A stretch of DNA of 64,000 bases from CAWAXW01 sp963786155 (GCA_963786155.1 CAWAXW010000006.1:3086621-3150620); one strand, 5' to 3'. Shown: positions 17,734 through 27,689, counted from the first letter of the stretch. The notes: generated by a model not told the origin, from the letters alone. Program-made: numbers and translations.

Positions 17734-18274
17734 GGATCTTGAACATCCGGGGGCCGGAGGCGAATCCGAGCTCCTGGACGGTCAGGCACGGCGACTCGGC
17801 CGTGATCTTCTGGGCGAAGCCGTCGACGTTGGCCCAGCCCGGCGTGGCGTAGTCCTGGATGACGACGTCCACCGTCGTCTGTCCGTCGGCATCGGTCATC
17901 CCGAGCCCGAACAGGAAGACGTCTCCGACCCTCAGCCCGACGCCGACAAAGACGTCCTGAGCGGGCTCCGAGTAGGGGACGGGCAGCGGCGTGCCGGAGC
18001 CGGTCGGGTCCTTCTCGAAGGTGCGGGTGACTTTCAGGTCGATCTTGGCGGTGTCACCGATCTTGTAGGCCTTCTTGTGGGGCTTCATCTCGACCCTGAG
18101 CGTGTGGAGCGAGACGTACTCGAAGGCGCCGCAATGGGCCGCCGCGGAGCGCTCTGGCTTCATCAGGTCTCGGATGTTGCGAGGCTGAGAGGCGGAGACG
18201 GGGGCGACCAGTCTGGAGGCGACGATCGTCGCCGATGCCAGGCCCACGACTAGGGTTCTAACTGAGCGCCTCAT
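17726..18274 (-). CDS. Secreted protein of unknown function, paralogue A
   Basis: 182 residues with a signal peptide (MRRSVRTLVVGLASATIVA...APVSA). The mature part is mostly beta-strand-like, with FEYVSLHTLRVEMKPHKKAYKIGDTAKIDLKV, VTRTFEKDPTGSG, YSEPAQDVFVGVGLRVG and a Cys near the end (C in AESPCL). It is clearly related to the next upstream gene: shared blocks are the AY.xG..AKID, VTRT..KDPTG and PY.EPA.DV.VGVGL.VG motifs. Two conserved cysteines, one near each end, could form a disulphide. I do not recognise a named family; it may be an Ig-like or carbohydrate-facing surface protein. Confidence 0.7.
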   Translation of the reverse strand: MRRSVRTLVVGLASATIVASRLVAPVSASQPRNIRDLMKPERSAAAHCGAFEYVSLHTLRVEMKPHKKAYKIGDTAKIDLKVTRTFEKDPTGSGTPLPVPYSEPAQDVFVGVGLRVGDVFLFGLGMTDADGQTTVDVVIQDYATPGWANVDGFAQKITAESPCLTVQELGFASGPRMFKILK

Positions 18275-18332
18275 AGGGTAGATATTTCGCCGGACGGAGC
18301 CTGGTCCCTGCATCATCTAGGGGTTTACCCGG

Positions 18333-18851
18333 CTAGCGGGTGACCCGGAACATCTGGGACACCTCGACCTCGCCGACCTCCATGAGGGTGGCGCATCCCT
18401 GGGGATCCTGAGCCAGCACCTTCCAGGCGAAGGCCCCGACCTTTGCCCAGCTATAGGGGGAGTGCCCTAGGATGAGCGGCTTCATCAAGGCCTCGCCCTG
18501 GGCGTCCGTGAGCTGCCAGTCGCCGCCCACCCACATCCCGCCGACGATGAGGCCCACGCCAACGTTTACGTCGCCGGCAGGCTCCTCGTAGGGGAATCCG
18601 GGCGCGACGCCCGTCCCCGTCGGGTCCTTATCCAGCGTGCGGGTTACGTCCGCGTCGATCTTGGCTTTGGTGCCCCGGGGATAAGCGTCGTCCCGGGCCT
18701 CGATCTCGACGTTGAGGCGGTGGAGCATGACGGTGTTGAAAGCCTTGTCCTCTTCGCATCCCGTCGCAGCCGACGCCGAGCCGAGGAAGGCGCTCGAGAG
18801 CAAGCCGGCTAGAGCGAGGATGCTGATCCGAATTGTCCGCTTAGACCCCAT
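18333..18851 (-). CDS. Secreted protein of unknown function, paralogue B
   Basis: 172 residues; signal peptide MGSKRTIRISILALAGLLSS ending in GSASA. The mature protein shares with paralogue A the blocks VMLHRLNVEIEARDDAYPRG, AKIDADVTRTLDKDPTGTG and PYEEPAGDVNVGVGLIVGG, plus two cysteines in matching places (TGCEED; PQGCAT). The two genes are 58 bases apart on the same strand, B first, so they probably arose by tandem duplication. Function unknown. The upstream neighbour is a secreted hydrolase. Confidence 0.7.
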   Translation of the reverse strand: MGSKRTIRISILALAGLLSSAFLGSASAATGCEEDKAFNTVMLHRLNVEIEARDDAYPRGTKAKIDADVTRTLDKDPTGTGVAPGFPYEEPAGDVNVGVGLIVGGMWVGGDWQLTDAQGEALMKPLILGHSPYSWAKVGAFAWKVLAQDPQGCATLMEVGEVEVSQMFRVTR

Positions 18852-18889
18852 GCGGCCCAGTTTGCCACCAGATCGAGCCTCGGGCAAGC

Positions 18890-20724
18890 TCAGTGGTGGT
18901 GCCCCCCGGCGAAGAGATCGTGTGGGTTCTTGGGGCCGTTCACGACCGGGAGGATCAATTGGGTCTTGCCCTCTTCCCATAGCACGGTGAAGTCGCCGCA
19001 GGCGGCTCCGGTCGTGTCGGTGCTGCTCTGATCGGGGTGATCGCACATGCCCGGGTACTGCTTGGGAACCGCCCACTCGGCGATCTCGGTCTGGAAGTTC
19101 AGCCACAGCAGGTGGCCCTTCTTCACGACGTAGTCGGTCGGCTTGGCGACCACCGTGGCGCTGAAGGGAACGTTTGACTTCATCTCCTGTGGCTTGTCGA
19201 GCCCGTTGCGATAGCGAGAGTCGAGGAACCCACGAGTGATGGCGACGACACCCTTGGGATCGGTGCCGACGTGGTTGCCACCAACCATTTGGTGATACTG
19301 CGGATCGACATCGATGATGCTCGGGGTAAGGGTGACCCACTTGCGGTCGATCTTCGAGTAGTGCCGGATCTTGATCTCACCGAGAAGGCGGGTGTCCTTG
19401 GCGAAGGCTGGGGTCTGGAAGCACCACCACTCGTGCTTCGACGGGCAGTGATGGGCGCCGTGAGATTCGAGGTTCGCCCCGGTTGAGGGGAAGTCGGCGG
19501 TCAGGTCACCGCTCGCGAAGGCCGGGCGATACGGCTTGGACGGCAGCAGTTGCCATTCATAGGTTGCGCCGTCGAAGTTGGGGATGTACTGAGCGTAGAG
19601 CTTGACGTCCTTGGTCTTCGGCCATGCGCCCGAGTACCACTCGTCGCGGGCACCGTCGTAGTCCGTTTGCTGGCTGGTCAGGTCGGCGAGGTTCTCGATG
19701 CCGTTGTCGACGCCCATGAGGTAGTGGTCCATCCACATGTCGACGGTCTTGTCGTACTGGCCGCCGGGGGTGCCGTGGCCCGACCAGCGCGTCACCCATG
19801 TACAGGGAGACCTTGGGCGAGTTGCCGGCCTTCTTGAGTGCCCTGTAGAGGTTGACAGCGCCCTCTTGCTTGACGTTCCAGTCACCCCAGTTGTGGGAGA
19901 TGAGCACGGGGATGTCGATGTTGCCGGCGTCCTTGATGTAGTCACGCTCGAGCCAGAACTCGTCGTAGTTCGGGAGATCGAAGTTGTACCCGTGAAGCGT
20001 GTGCTCGAGCTCTTCGCATGGAGTGACGGTGGACTGTACCCGTCCGGCCCAGTCCTCGCCGTCGACGTCGAGCGGCGGCGGGATCGGCGAACCCGAAGTC
20101 GAATGCGAGCGGGGTGTCGAAGCCCTCGTCTCCGGCCTGTCCGGGGTCACGGATGAACTTGTTCGTCCACGAGTACCGGATGCCGCCCGAGTATGCGTAC
20201 TCGTACCAGCGGGAGATCGCTGCCTCGGGGACGATCGTGGTCAGGTGCGGAGGGTTCATGACGGCCGTGGCGGTCGCCGTGGTGCCGTTGTAGGAACCGC
20301 CGATCATGGCGACCTTGCCGGTCGACCACTTCTGCTTGGCGACCCACTCGACGAGGTCGTAGCCGGTCTCTTTCTCACGCTTGCCGCCGTAGTCGTAGCA
20401 GCCGCCCGAGTTGCCGGTGCCGACGACGTCGGCGAACAGCCTGGTGTAGCCACGGGGGACCCAGCGGTCGGCGTCGCCGTTGCGACCCAGTGCGCTGTAG
20501 GGGGAGTAGGTGAGGATGGCCGGGCCCTTGACGATCTTGCCCTTGTCGTCGAGGGGGTGGACGGCCTCGACGAAGAGCTTGCCGTGGCGGGTCTCGACGA
20601 TGTAGTTGACGGGGTCGCTGACTCCGTAGGCCTTGGCAGGCGCTGCAGGAGCGGCCGGCGCGATGAGAAGACCGGACAGAACGAGCGTGGCGAGCACCGC
20701 TGCGATCCTGGTGGTTCCCCTCAT
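18890..20724 (-). CDS. Secreted CocE/NonD-type serine hydrolase (X-Pro dipeptidyl-peptidase family; frameshifted)
   Basis: The ATG at 20724 follows AGGAGGTAAGCAAGCAG. A signal peptide (VLATLVLSGLLIAPAAPAAPA) precedes an alpha/beta hydrolase of the S15/CocE class: ILTYSPYSALG, YTRLFADVVGTGNSGGCYDYGG and the nucleophile S144 in IGGSYNGTTA. The C-terminal part contains the expected beta-sandwich (FSATVVAKPTDYVVKKGHLLWLNFQ) and ends in GGHHH. Frame breaks lie near 20085 and 19790; the three pieces join in family order to about 610 residues. Such enzymes cleave X-Pro peptides or acyl esters; the actual substrate is not predictable. Confidence 0.85.
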
Positions 20725-20903
20725 CTGCTTGCTTACCTCCTGTGGTCTTTCCCAGTGTGTACGCATTTGTCCGGTATTCGTTTCTCGGTTCCCCACCGGA
20801 TGTTTCCCTCTGCTCGCGAGATTCGACTTCTAGGGGGTCGTTCCTGCGCCTGGAGAGCCTATCTGGGGACTTCGTCGGACCCCTAATAGAGACTTGACAG
20901 GAA

Positions 20904-22158
20904 ATGCCCAACTCCTATGACGGGCCCGACCAGGAACCGCTGCTGCGGATCGCCGCGCGCAGGGTCATCCGGCGCGCGCGGGCGGAGGCCGAGACCCCCG
21001 AGTTCGGTCGCTTGCTCTCCTTCCAGGCGTCGGGGGCCGCCGGCGACGCGCTCATCGCCCTGGCGCTCGCCGGGTCGCTCTTCTTCTCCGTGCCCGAAGC
21101 CGATGCGCGCGACAAGGTCGCCCTCTACTTGGGGCTCACCGTCGCACCCTTCGCTTTGGCGGCGCCGTTCCTGTCGTTCGTGCTCGACCGAGGCCGAGGG
21201 AGCATGCGCGTCGCCTTGGTCGTGTCGGCGTTGGGCCGCGGGGTCCTCGCTTGGCTACTCTCGTCGCGACTCGATACCGGGTACCTGTATCCGATCGCGT
21301 TCGGGATCCTGCTTCTGTCGCGCGCCGGGGTGGTCGTGAGGGGAGCCATCCTCCCGACCGTGGTTCCCGAGGGCAGACCACTGGTTGCGGCCAACTCGTC
21401 GCTCTCCAAGACCGCGGCGCTCGCGGGGATCGATCGCCGTGATCCCCGGCATCGCGCTGATCAAATGGCCGGGCCCCGGGACCGAGCTGACGCTCGCTGC
21501 GGTCGTGTATTTCGCCGGAGTCATTCCCGCGCTGCGGCTCCCGCGCCTGCGCGGGCGAAGAGGTGCTCTGGAACGAAGCGGCGCGCGGGCCGAGGGCGCG
21601 CGCGCGATCCACATCCGTCAAGCTGTGATCGCCACGGTCGGGATGCGCGTACTCGTGGGCTTCCTCGTGTTCCATCTCGCGTTCGCCTTGCGACGCGAGG
21701 ATTTCGGCTCGCTCGGTCTCGGCGCTTTGTTGGGGGCCGCGGCTCTCGGCTCGCTACTCGGCGCGATGGTCGCCCCACCGCTGCGCAAGCGGCTTCACGA
21801 GGAAGGCATCATCGTCGTGTCGCTCTCTCTGGCATCCGTGGTCGCGTTGATCGTGGGGTGGTGGTTCTCGATCCCGTCGGCCGTGGTGCTCGTCCTCGTC
21901 TTCGCCTCCACGGCGGCCGCCGCCAAGCTCGCCTTCGATTCGATCGTGCAGCGCGACATGCCAGAGGGCGCACGCGGGTGGGCATTCGCCCGCTTCGAGT
22001 CCATCATCCAGCTCGGCTGGGTTGCAGGGGCCGCGATCCCGTTGTTGATCCCGATCCCCGCGGGCGCCGGCGTATTCGGGGTGGGGGTGCTCGCGGGCCT
22101 CCTCGCGATCCTGTTCGCGTTCGCCCGGCACACGTTGAGCAAGAGGGGTTTGGAGTAG
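20904..22158 (+). CDS. MFS-type membrane transporter (frameshifted)
   Basis: About 418 residues after repair of one indel near 21427 (SKTAALAGI joins to AVIPGIAL). Around ten to twelve hydrophobic helices are visible, the first from about residue 45, with a basic 45-residue cytosolic N-terminus. Short motifs such as SFVLDRGRGSMRVALVVSA fit the loop between helices 2 and 3 of major facilitator proteins; helix pattern rather than a specific signature supports the call. Substrate unknown. It is divergent from the CocE-type hydrolase across a 179-base gap in which I see no clear operator. Confidence 0.7.
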
Positions 22159-22196
22159 GTTCCCAGGCAAGCGTGCGATGCACTTAGGGGGCTTTC

Positions 22197-23387
22197 ATGA
22201 ACATCACTTTCAACGGCTCGTCTCGGCCGACCTTGGGTGTCGAGATCGAGGTCCAGCTGGTCGACGAGGCCGGTGCGCTGACTACGGACACCGCGGCGAC
22301 GAAGGTCCTGTCGGAGCTGGGCGACCTCCCCGGCTACAAGCACGAGCTCCTCGAGTGTTGCGTCGAAGTCATCACCGACGTGTGCCAGGACGTGGGCGGA
22401 GTGCGCACCGAGCTGGGCGAGAAGCTCGCCCACTTGATCGACGTCTCGGAGGGGCTCGGGTATCGAGTGGTCAGCTCGGGAACGCACCCGTTCTCGGTGT
22501 GGGCCGATCAGACGGTTTCTCCCGATCCCCGCTATCACCGCCTCATCGAGAACTGTCAGTGGACCGCGCGCCGGCTGCTCATCTTCGGCGTCCACACCCA
22601 CGTCGGCGTCGCCTCGGGCGAAGAGGCGATCGCGGTGAGCAACAGCCTCCGCACCTACATCCCACACTTCCTTGCACTCAGCTCGTCGAGCCCGTTCTGG
22701 CAAGGCCGCGACACGGGCCTCGCATCCGTGCGCTCCAAGATCTTCGAGTCGCTGCCGACCGCGGGACTGCCCTACGCGATGGACAACTGGGGTCAGTTCC
22801 AGAAGTTCATGCGCACCCTGATCGGGGCCGGAACGATCCGCAGCATCCGCGAGGTGTGGTGGGACATCCGTCCACACCCGAGCTTCGGGACGCTGGAGCT
22901 GCGGATCTGCGACGGGCTCTCGACGCTCGACGAGGTCTGTGCGATCACTGCGTTGTCGCAGACACTTGTGGTGTGGCTTGCCGACCGTTACCAGAATGGG
23001 CTCGAGCTGCCCAACCATCGGGCGTGGACGATCCGCGAGAACAAGTGGAGGGCCGCGCGCTACGGATTGGATGCCGAGATCATCCGCGACGAGGACGGCA
23101 ACCTGGTCTCCCTGAGGCGCTCCATAAGCGACACGGTCGAGATGCTCACTCCTCTAGCCGAGAAGCTCAACTGTTCCAACGAGCTCGCCATGGTCAGCGC
23201 GATCCTCGACCGAGGCACGTCGGCCACTCGCCAGCGCGAGGTGTTCGCAGACCGCCACGATCTCTCAGCCGTCGTGGACTCGCTCGCCGCTGAGATGAAG
23301 TCGGGCACCCCGCGCCCCCTCCCCGACGACAGCCTGATAGGAGGCACCCCCGTCCACGGCCACCCCCTCTCGGGCGAAACCAAGTAG
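22197..23387 (+). CDS. Glutamate-cysteine-ligase-like carboxylate-amine ligase (YbdK/GCS2 family)
   Basis: 396 residues; ATG preceded by TTAGGGGGCTTTC. Family features: PTLGVEIEVQLVDEAGALT at the start, the acidic metal/nucleotide site ELLECCVEVITD, the histidine-rich IFGVHTHVGV and the late ELRICDGLSTLDE. YbdK proteins are ATP-grasp-unrelated glutamine-synthetase-fold ligases with weak glutamate-cysteine ligase activity; many actinobacterial copies have other, unknown amine substrates. Complete, no indel. Its end converges on selB across the palindromic element. Confidence 0.9.
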   Translation: MNITFNGSSRPTLGVEIEVQLVDEAGALTTDTAATKVLSELGDLPGYKHELLECCVEVITDVCQDVGGVRTELGEKLAHLIDVSEGLGYRVVSSGTHPFSVWADQTVSPDPRYHRLIENCQWTARRLLIFGVHTHVGVASGEEAIAVSNSLRTYIPHFLALSSSSPFWQGRDTGLASVRSKIFESLPTAGLPYAMDNWGQFQKFMRTLIGAGTIRSIREVWWDIRPHPSFGTLELRICDGLSTLDEVCAITALSQTLVVWLADRYQNGLELPNHRAWTIRENKWRAARYGLDAEIIRDEDGNLVSLRRSISDTVEMLTPLAEKLNCSNELAMVSAILDRGTSATRQREVFADRHDLSAVVDSLAAEMKSGTPRPLPDDSLIGGTPVHGHPLSGETK

Positions 23388-23404
23388 CGCTCGGGCCAGA
23401 CCCT

Positions 23405-23450
23405 TTCTTTGCAAAATGGCGTCCATATATGGACGTGAAATTGCAAAGAA
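23405..23450. promoter_or_regulatory. Nested perfect palindrome between convergent ybdK-like gene and selB
   Basis: Outer arms TTCTTTGCAA (23405-23414) and TTGCAAAGAA (23441-23450) are perfect 10-bp inverted repeats. Between them lies CGTCCATATATGGACG (23420-23435), a perfect 16-bp palindrome. The block is AT-rich in a GC-rich context and sits in the 68-base gap between two convergent genes. It could act as a two-way terminator, an RNA hairpin at both 3' ends or a protein-binding site. It lacks the T run of a classical terminator. Confidence 0.75.
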
Positions 23451-23455
23451 GGCTG

Positions 23456-25282
23456 TCAGGCATGCGGACCGAGGGTGCGGACATCGCCCCGGCGCATCGT
23501 CGTTCCTGTTGCGTCGAGCCACTCACAGAGCGGCACTGCGTACTTGCGCGTGGTCCCCAGCAAGTCTCGGATCTCTGCCACTGTGAGGGGGCCGCGCTCC
23601 TTGATCGCGCGCCGGACAAGGTCCTTGGCGCGCTCGGCCCCCGAACCTGTCACGTGGAAGTCTCCGATCCGCACGATGTCACCCGTTCGTTCGAGGGCCC
23701 TTAGCAGCGCAGAATCGGCACCAAGTTCCTTGGTAAACGGCGGGCTGAAGCCTCCCGCATCCAGTCGCTCCAGGAGCGCCGCACGCTCAGACACGGTCGT
23801 GGGATCCAACTCAACGCTGAACCCCTCGAGCCTGACCCCCGGTCCCTCCTCCACCACGTCTCTCGTCAAGGTCAAGAGGTCGTCGAATTCGGGGGCCGGG
23901 AGTTCAACCTCAGCTCTCATCGCCGCTCGCGCGGCCCCCGCTTCCAGAGGGTGGCTTGCGTGGTGACCCTTAAGAGCGACTCGCAGTTTCTCCTGCAACT
24001 CGTGGAGCCGAGTGGGAGACACCAGCGTCTCTCCAAGAAGCGCGTTCGTTCCGACCTCCACTGCTCCACTCCGGAGTAGGGCTTCGTCGGACGGCAAACT
24101 TCCATAGCCGGCGACGAGAGCTGCGAGCGCACTCGCATCCGAAGCTCCGTCGAGTTGCTCAAGGATCTGCAACCGTTCTCGATCGCCTCGCCGTGCGGGC
24201 GACGCAAGAGGGTCGAGCACGACCCCCCCACCGAACGTCAGGATCCGCCCCGCGTCGCGCAATATGAATCGGTCTCCCCGATAGAGCGGGAGCGGGTCGC
24301 GCAGGGTCAGTTGGGCGAACGCCCTCTCGCCGGGCCCCACCCGGTCGCGATCGAGCACCTTGACGCGCGTCGGCACCTCGGCGGAGCCCGAGTAGAAGAG
24401 ATGCGATCCCTTCTCGGTCAACTCGTGGCGGTGGCCGGAGAGCTCTTCGGGTAACACCTCGACGACGACGTCCACCCTGCGTGATGCGCGCCACCGGCCG
24501 GGCGAGACGACCGCGTCTCCGCGCTTGGCGTCGTGGCGATCGAGGCCTACGAGGTTCATCGCGACGCGGTTGCCCGGCCCGATCGTGTTGTGACCCTTCT
24601 TGTGGCTCTGGATCGTACGGACGCGCGCCCTGCGTCCGGCCGGAGCCAGGTCAACATCCGCTCCGACGTCCAACGAGCCCCCCGCCAGAGTCCCGGTCAC
24701 GACCGTTCCGGCCCCAGCGATGGTGAACACGCGGTCGACCCAAAGGCGAGGTCGATCCCGATCGAGGGCGGCCCCCACATTGCTCACAGCTTGATCCAGT
24801 TCCCTGACCAGCTCCTCGATCCCCGAGCCCGTCGTTGCGGACACGGGCACGATAGGGGCGCCGGCAAGAGTCGAACGATCGATGTGTTCGCGCACCTCGG
24901 CGCGGCGCGCCTCGAGCTCGTCGCTCGAGACGAGGTCGGCTTTGGTTAGCGCCACTACGCCCGAAGTGATCGCGAGCAGGTGCAAGATCGAGAGGTGCTC
25001 GGCCGACTGGGGCTTCCATCCCTCGTTCGCCGCGACGACGAAGAGGCTGACCGACATGCCGCCCGCACCGGCGAGCATGTTCTTGATGAACCGCTCATGA
25101 CCGGGCACGTCGATCAACCCAACTTCGTTCCCCGAAGGCAACGGGAGCCATGCGAAGCCCAGATCGATCGTCAGACCGCGCCGTTTCTCCTCGGCAAAGC
25201 GATCGGGATCGATCCCCGTCAGTCTCTCGACGAGCGTCGACTTCCCATGATCGACATGCCCCGCCGTCCCGATTACCTGCAT
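23456..25282 (-). CDS. selB: Selenocysteine-specific elongation factor SelB
   Basis: 608 residues. The GTPase domain has GTAGHVDHGKSTLV (G1), the switch region EEKRRGLTIDLGFAWL characteristic of SelB, DVPGHERFIKNM (G3) and ALTKADLV (G4 as TKAD). Two EF-Tu-like beta barrels follow, then winged-helix repeats (about 400-608) that bind the SECIS hairpin in mRNA. SelB delivers Sec-tRNA to UGA codons. It lies 13 bases downstream of selA. A working pathway also needs selC (tRNA-Sec) and selD; neither is in the window. Confidence 0.96.
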   Translation of the reverse strand: MQVIGTAGHVDHGKSTLVERLTGIDPDRFAEEKRRGLTIDLGFAWLPLPSGNEVGLIDVPGHERFIKNMLAGAGGMSVSLFVVAANEGWKPQSAEHLSILHLLAITSGVVALTKADLVSSDELEARRAEVREHIDRSTLAGAPIVPVSATTGSGIEELVRELDQAVSNVGAALDRDRPRLWVDRVFTIAGAGTVVTGTLAGGSLDVGADVDLAPAGRRARVRTIQSHKKGHNTIGPGNRVAMNLVGLDRHDAKRGDAVVSPGRWRASRRVDVVVEVLPEELSGHRHELTEKGSHLFYSGSAEVPTRVKVLDRDRVGPGERAFAQLTLRDPLPLYRGDRFILRDAGRILTFGGGVVLDPLASPARRGDRERLQILEQLDGASDASALAALVAGYGSLPSDEALLRSGAVEVGTNALLGETLVSPTRLHELQEKLRVALKGHHASHPLEAGAARAAMRAEVELPAPEFDDLLTLTRDVVEEGPGVRLEGFSVELDPTTVSERAALLERLDAGGFSPPFTKELGADSALLRALERTGDIVRIGDFHVTGSGAERAKDLVRRAIKERGPLTVAEIRDLLGTTRKYAVPLCEWLDATGTTMRRGDVRTLGPHA

Positions 25283-25295
25283 CGGCCGGTTCCGG

Positions 25296-26646
25296 TCAGC
25301 GCAATGCGTCGATCACGGAACGAACGACGATGTGGTCGAGTGCGGGGTCGACGCTTCTTAGGTCTAGAAGGACGCGGTCGTCTTCAATGCGGGCTATCAC
25401 CGGAGGTGAGCCGGCGCGCAAGCGAGCCGCGAGATCGTCGGGCGATCGTTCGGGATGGGTTGCGGCGATGGCCCACGATCCGATCTCGGTGCCGGGCAGT
25501 GACCCTCCGCCCGCGACGGCCGCGGTCGCGACCGGCTCGACTTTGACACCCTCCGGTAGCTCGCCACCGATCCGGGTTACGGCTGCTTCGGCTCGTGCTC
25601 GAAGGGATTCGTCGGAGGCGGTGGCCATCTTCCAGAGGGGGAGTTCGTCCTTGCGGCCGGCGAGGTAGAGCTCGACGGTTGCCTGCAGCGCGGCCAGGGT
25701 CATCTTGTCGGGACGCACCGCGCGCATCAGCGGATGCTTCGCGATGCGATCCACGAGGTCCTTGCGCCCGGCGATGATCCCGGCCTGCGGGCCGCCGAGA
25801 AGCTTGTCGCCTGAGAAGGTCACCACGTCGGCTCCCTCCGAGAGTGTCTGCTGGATCACGGGTTCCTGCGCCACCCACCCCGGGTCGACATCTCGATCGA
25901 CCAAGCCGGAGCCCGCGTCGTACAGCAGGGGGAGGCCGCGACCGTGGGCCAGCCGGACGAGATCCCGCACGCTCGGCGATGTCGTGAAGCCCACGACGCG
26001 GTAGTTCGAGGGGTGGACCTTCAGCAGGGCCTTGGTGTCGGCGCCGATGGCTCGTTCGTAGTCGGCCAGATGCGTGCGGTTGGTTGTCCCCACCTCAACG
26101 AGCCGGACGCCCGATAGAGACATCACGTCGGGCATGCGGAACTCGCCGCCGATCTCGATCAACTCACCGCGGCTGATGACGACCTCTCCGCCGCCGCCGA
26201 GGGCAGCAAGCGTCACGAGCACCGCTGCGGCGTTGTTGTTGACCACGACGACCGCTTGTGCTTCGAGCAGGCTCTCGAGCCCGGCTCGTGAATGTGCGTA
26301 GCGGTCCCCTCGCCGACCTTGCTCGAGGTCGTATTCGAGGTTCGAGTAGTTCATCGCAACGCGTCGCACAGCCTCCGCCTGTTCCTCGCCCAATGGGACG
26401 CGGCCGAGATTCGTGTGTATCAGGACGCCCGTTGCGTTGACGACGTCGGTCAAACGAGTGCGAGTGCGCTCGTCGAGATGCGCCATAGCGCTCGCAACGA
26501 TCTCGTCGAAGTCCGGCGTTGCCCCCTCGCCGGCTTGCGCTCGTGCCGATTCGACCGCGAGGCGAGCTGCTTGCGCCCGTTCGGGTGCGGTTCCGCGTTC
26601 CCGGAGGGCCGCGATCGACGCGGTCGACGGCGGGTAGCGACCGCAA
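25296..26646 (-). CDS. selA: L-seryl-tRNA(Sec) selenium transferase SelA (N-terminus frameshifted)
   Basis: PLP enzyme converting Ser-tRNA(Sec) to Sec-tRNA(Sec). Core motifs: TGVLIHTNLGRVPL, LEYDLEQGRRGDRY, VVNNNAAAVLVTLAAL, SRGELIEIGGEFRMPDV, VGTTNRTH and SFSGDKLLGGPQAGI with the PLP lysine. The conserved core starts at an ATG at 26486, but the usual N-terminal domain is encoded further upstream: RSLPAVDRV appears in one frame from TTG 26646 and IAALRERGTAPERAQAARLA in the next. One indel near 26600 would join them to a protein of about 450 residues, normal for SelA. It begins 16 bases after the response regulator stop. Confidence 0.93.
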
Positions 26647-26662
26647 TCGAGCGTTCAGGTCG

Positions 26663-27325
26663 TCAGGGGGTGTAATCGAGGATGCGCCTCCGCATCGCTT
26701 CCTGGACGGCGGACACGCGATTGTTCACGTGCAGCTTGGCGTAGATGTTCGCGACATGCGTAGTGACGGTTCGCTCAGAGATCGACAGCCTGCTTGCGAT
26801 CGTCTTGTTGGGCAAGCCTTCGCTCATCGCTTTGAGGATCTGGCGCTCGCGCGGCGTCAGGGCCTGGTAGACGTCGGAGACATCGGTCTCCTGATAGGCG
26901 CGGAACTCGGTGAGCACCTTCGTCGCTATCGATGGATCCAGCTTGCCGGCCCCTTGGGCGACCGCCAAGACCGTGGCTATGACCTCGTCCAGGTCGGCGG
27001 TCTTCGTGAGATAGCCCGAGGCTCCCGCCTTGAGTGCGTCGAAGATGAACTGTTGCTCGTCGTGACCCGACAGCACCACGACCCCGACGTGGGGGAACGA
27101 GTCCTTGATCTGCCGGGTGGCCACGATGCCGTCCATCTCCGGCATGATCACGTCGATCAGGACGACATCGGGGAGGTGCTCTTCGACCAGGCGGATCGCG
27201 TCGCTGCCGTCCTTGCCCTCGCCCACGACCACGATGTTGGCGTTCGTCTCGAGCATCGTCCGCATGCCCTGGCGGATGAGGTCGTGATCGTCGACCAGGA
27301 TGACCCTTACCTCTTCTTGCTGCAT
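26663..27325 (-). CDS. NarL/FixJ-type response regulator
   Basis: 220 residues. Receiver domain (about 5-120): acidic pair DDHD, phosphoacceptor Asp in VVLIDVIMPEMDG, and the switch Thr/Ser and Lys region VVVLSGHDE...YLTKTADLDE. A LuxR-type helix-turn-helix follows (about 150-215): LTPRERQILKAMSEGLPNKTIASRLSISERTVTTHVANIYAKL. No sensor kinase is adjacent, so it is an orphan here. It is directly upstream of selA on the same strand (16 bases), so the selenocysteine genes may be read from its promoter. Confidence 0.95.
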   Translation of the reverse strand: MQQEEVRVILVDDHDLIRQGMRTMLETNANIVVVGEGKDGSDAIRLVEEHLPDVVLIDVIMPEMDGIVATRQIKDSFPHVGVVVLSGHDEQQFIFDALKAGASGYLTKTADLDEVIATVLAVAQGAGKLDPSIATKVLTEFRAYQETDVSDVYQALTPRERQILKAMSEGLPNKTIASRLSISERTVTTHVANIYAKLHVNNRVSAVQEAMRRRILDYTP

Positions 27326-27395
27326 CAGGTGATGATAGGCGCTTACGAAGTGCGGGGTTATGAATGCTGTTCGTAGAGAATGATTGCTGAAGCGG

Positions 27396-27683
27396 ATGAG
27401 TCAGACCCGGACTAAAGGTTCAGAAGACCCGATGCGACCCGAGGCTCGCTGGGTATTGGGCTGCGCGGTGGCAGGCCTGGCCCTGCTCGGCACGGTCATC
27501 CTCGTGCTCAGCCTCGCCCTGGTCCTCGAGCTGCCCGATTGGGCCAACATCCTGCTGGCCGTGGGGCTCGCTCTCGGGGGCGTAACTCTCGCCTGGCTCA
27601 TCGCGAGCGGCTTGTCCCAGAATCGCAAGCCGGTCGGTCCCAGGCCCGTCGAGTCGGAGAAGGCAAACCCCCGCTCTCAGTAG
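27396..27683 (+). CDS. Small two-helix membrane protein of unknown function
   Basis: About 95 residues from ATG 27396, or 83 from ATG 27432 (MRPEARWVLGC). Two membrane segments (roughly WVLGCAVAGLALLGTVILVLSL and ILLAVGLALGGVTLAWLIA) with a short loop between and a charged, Pro-rich C-terminus (KPVGPRPVESEKANPRS). Neither start has a strong ribosome site. No family recognised. It sits alone on the plus strand between the divergent regulator and the convergent rmlA. Confidence 0.5.
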   Translation: MSQTRTKGSEDPMRPEARWVLGCAVAGLALLGTVILVLSLALVLELPDWANILLAVGLALGGVTLAWLIASGLSQNRKPVGPRPVESEKANPRSQ

Positions 27684-27689
27684 CCGGCT

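Noticed and set aside
23388..23455. tRNA-Sec between the ligase and selB
   Set aside because: Only 68 bases and occupied by the palindrome; no cloverleaf with UCA anticodon.
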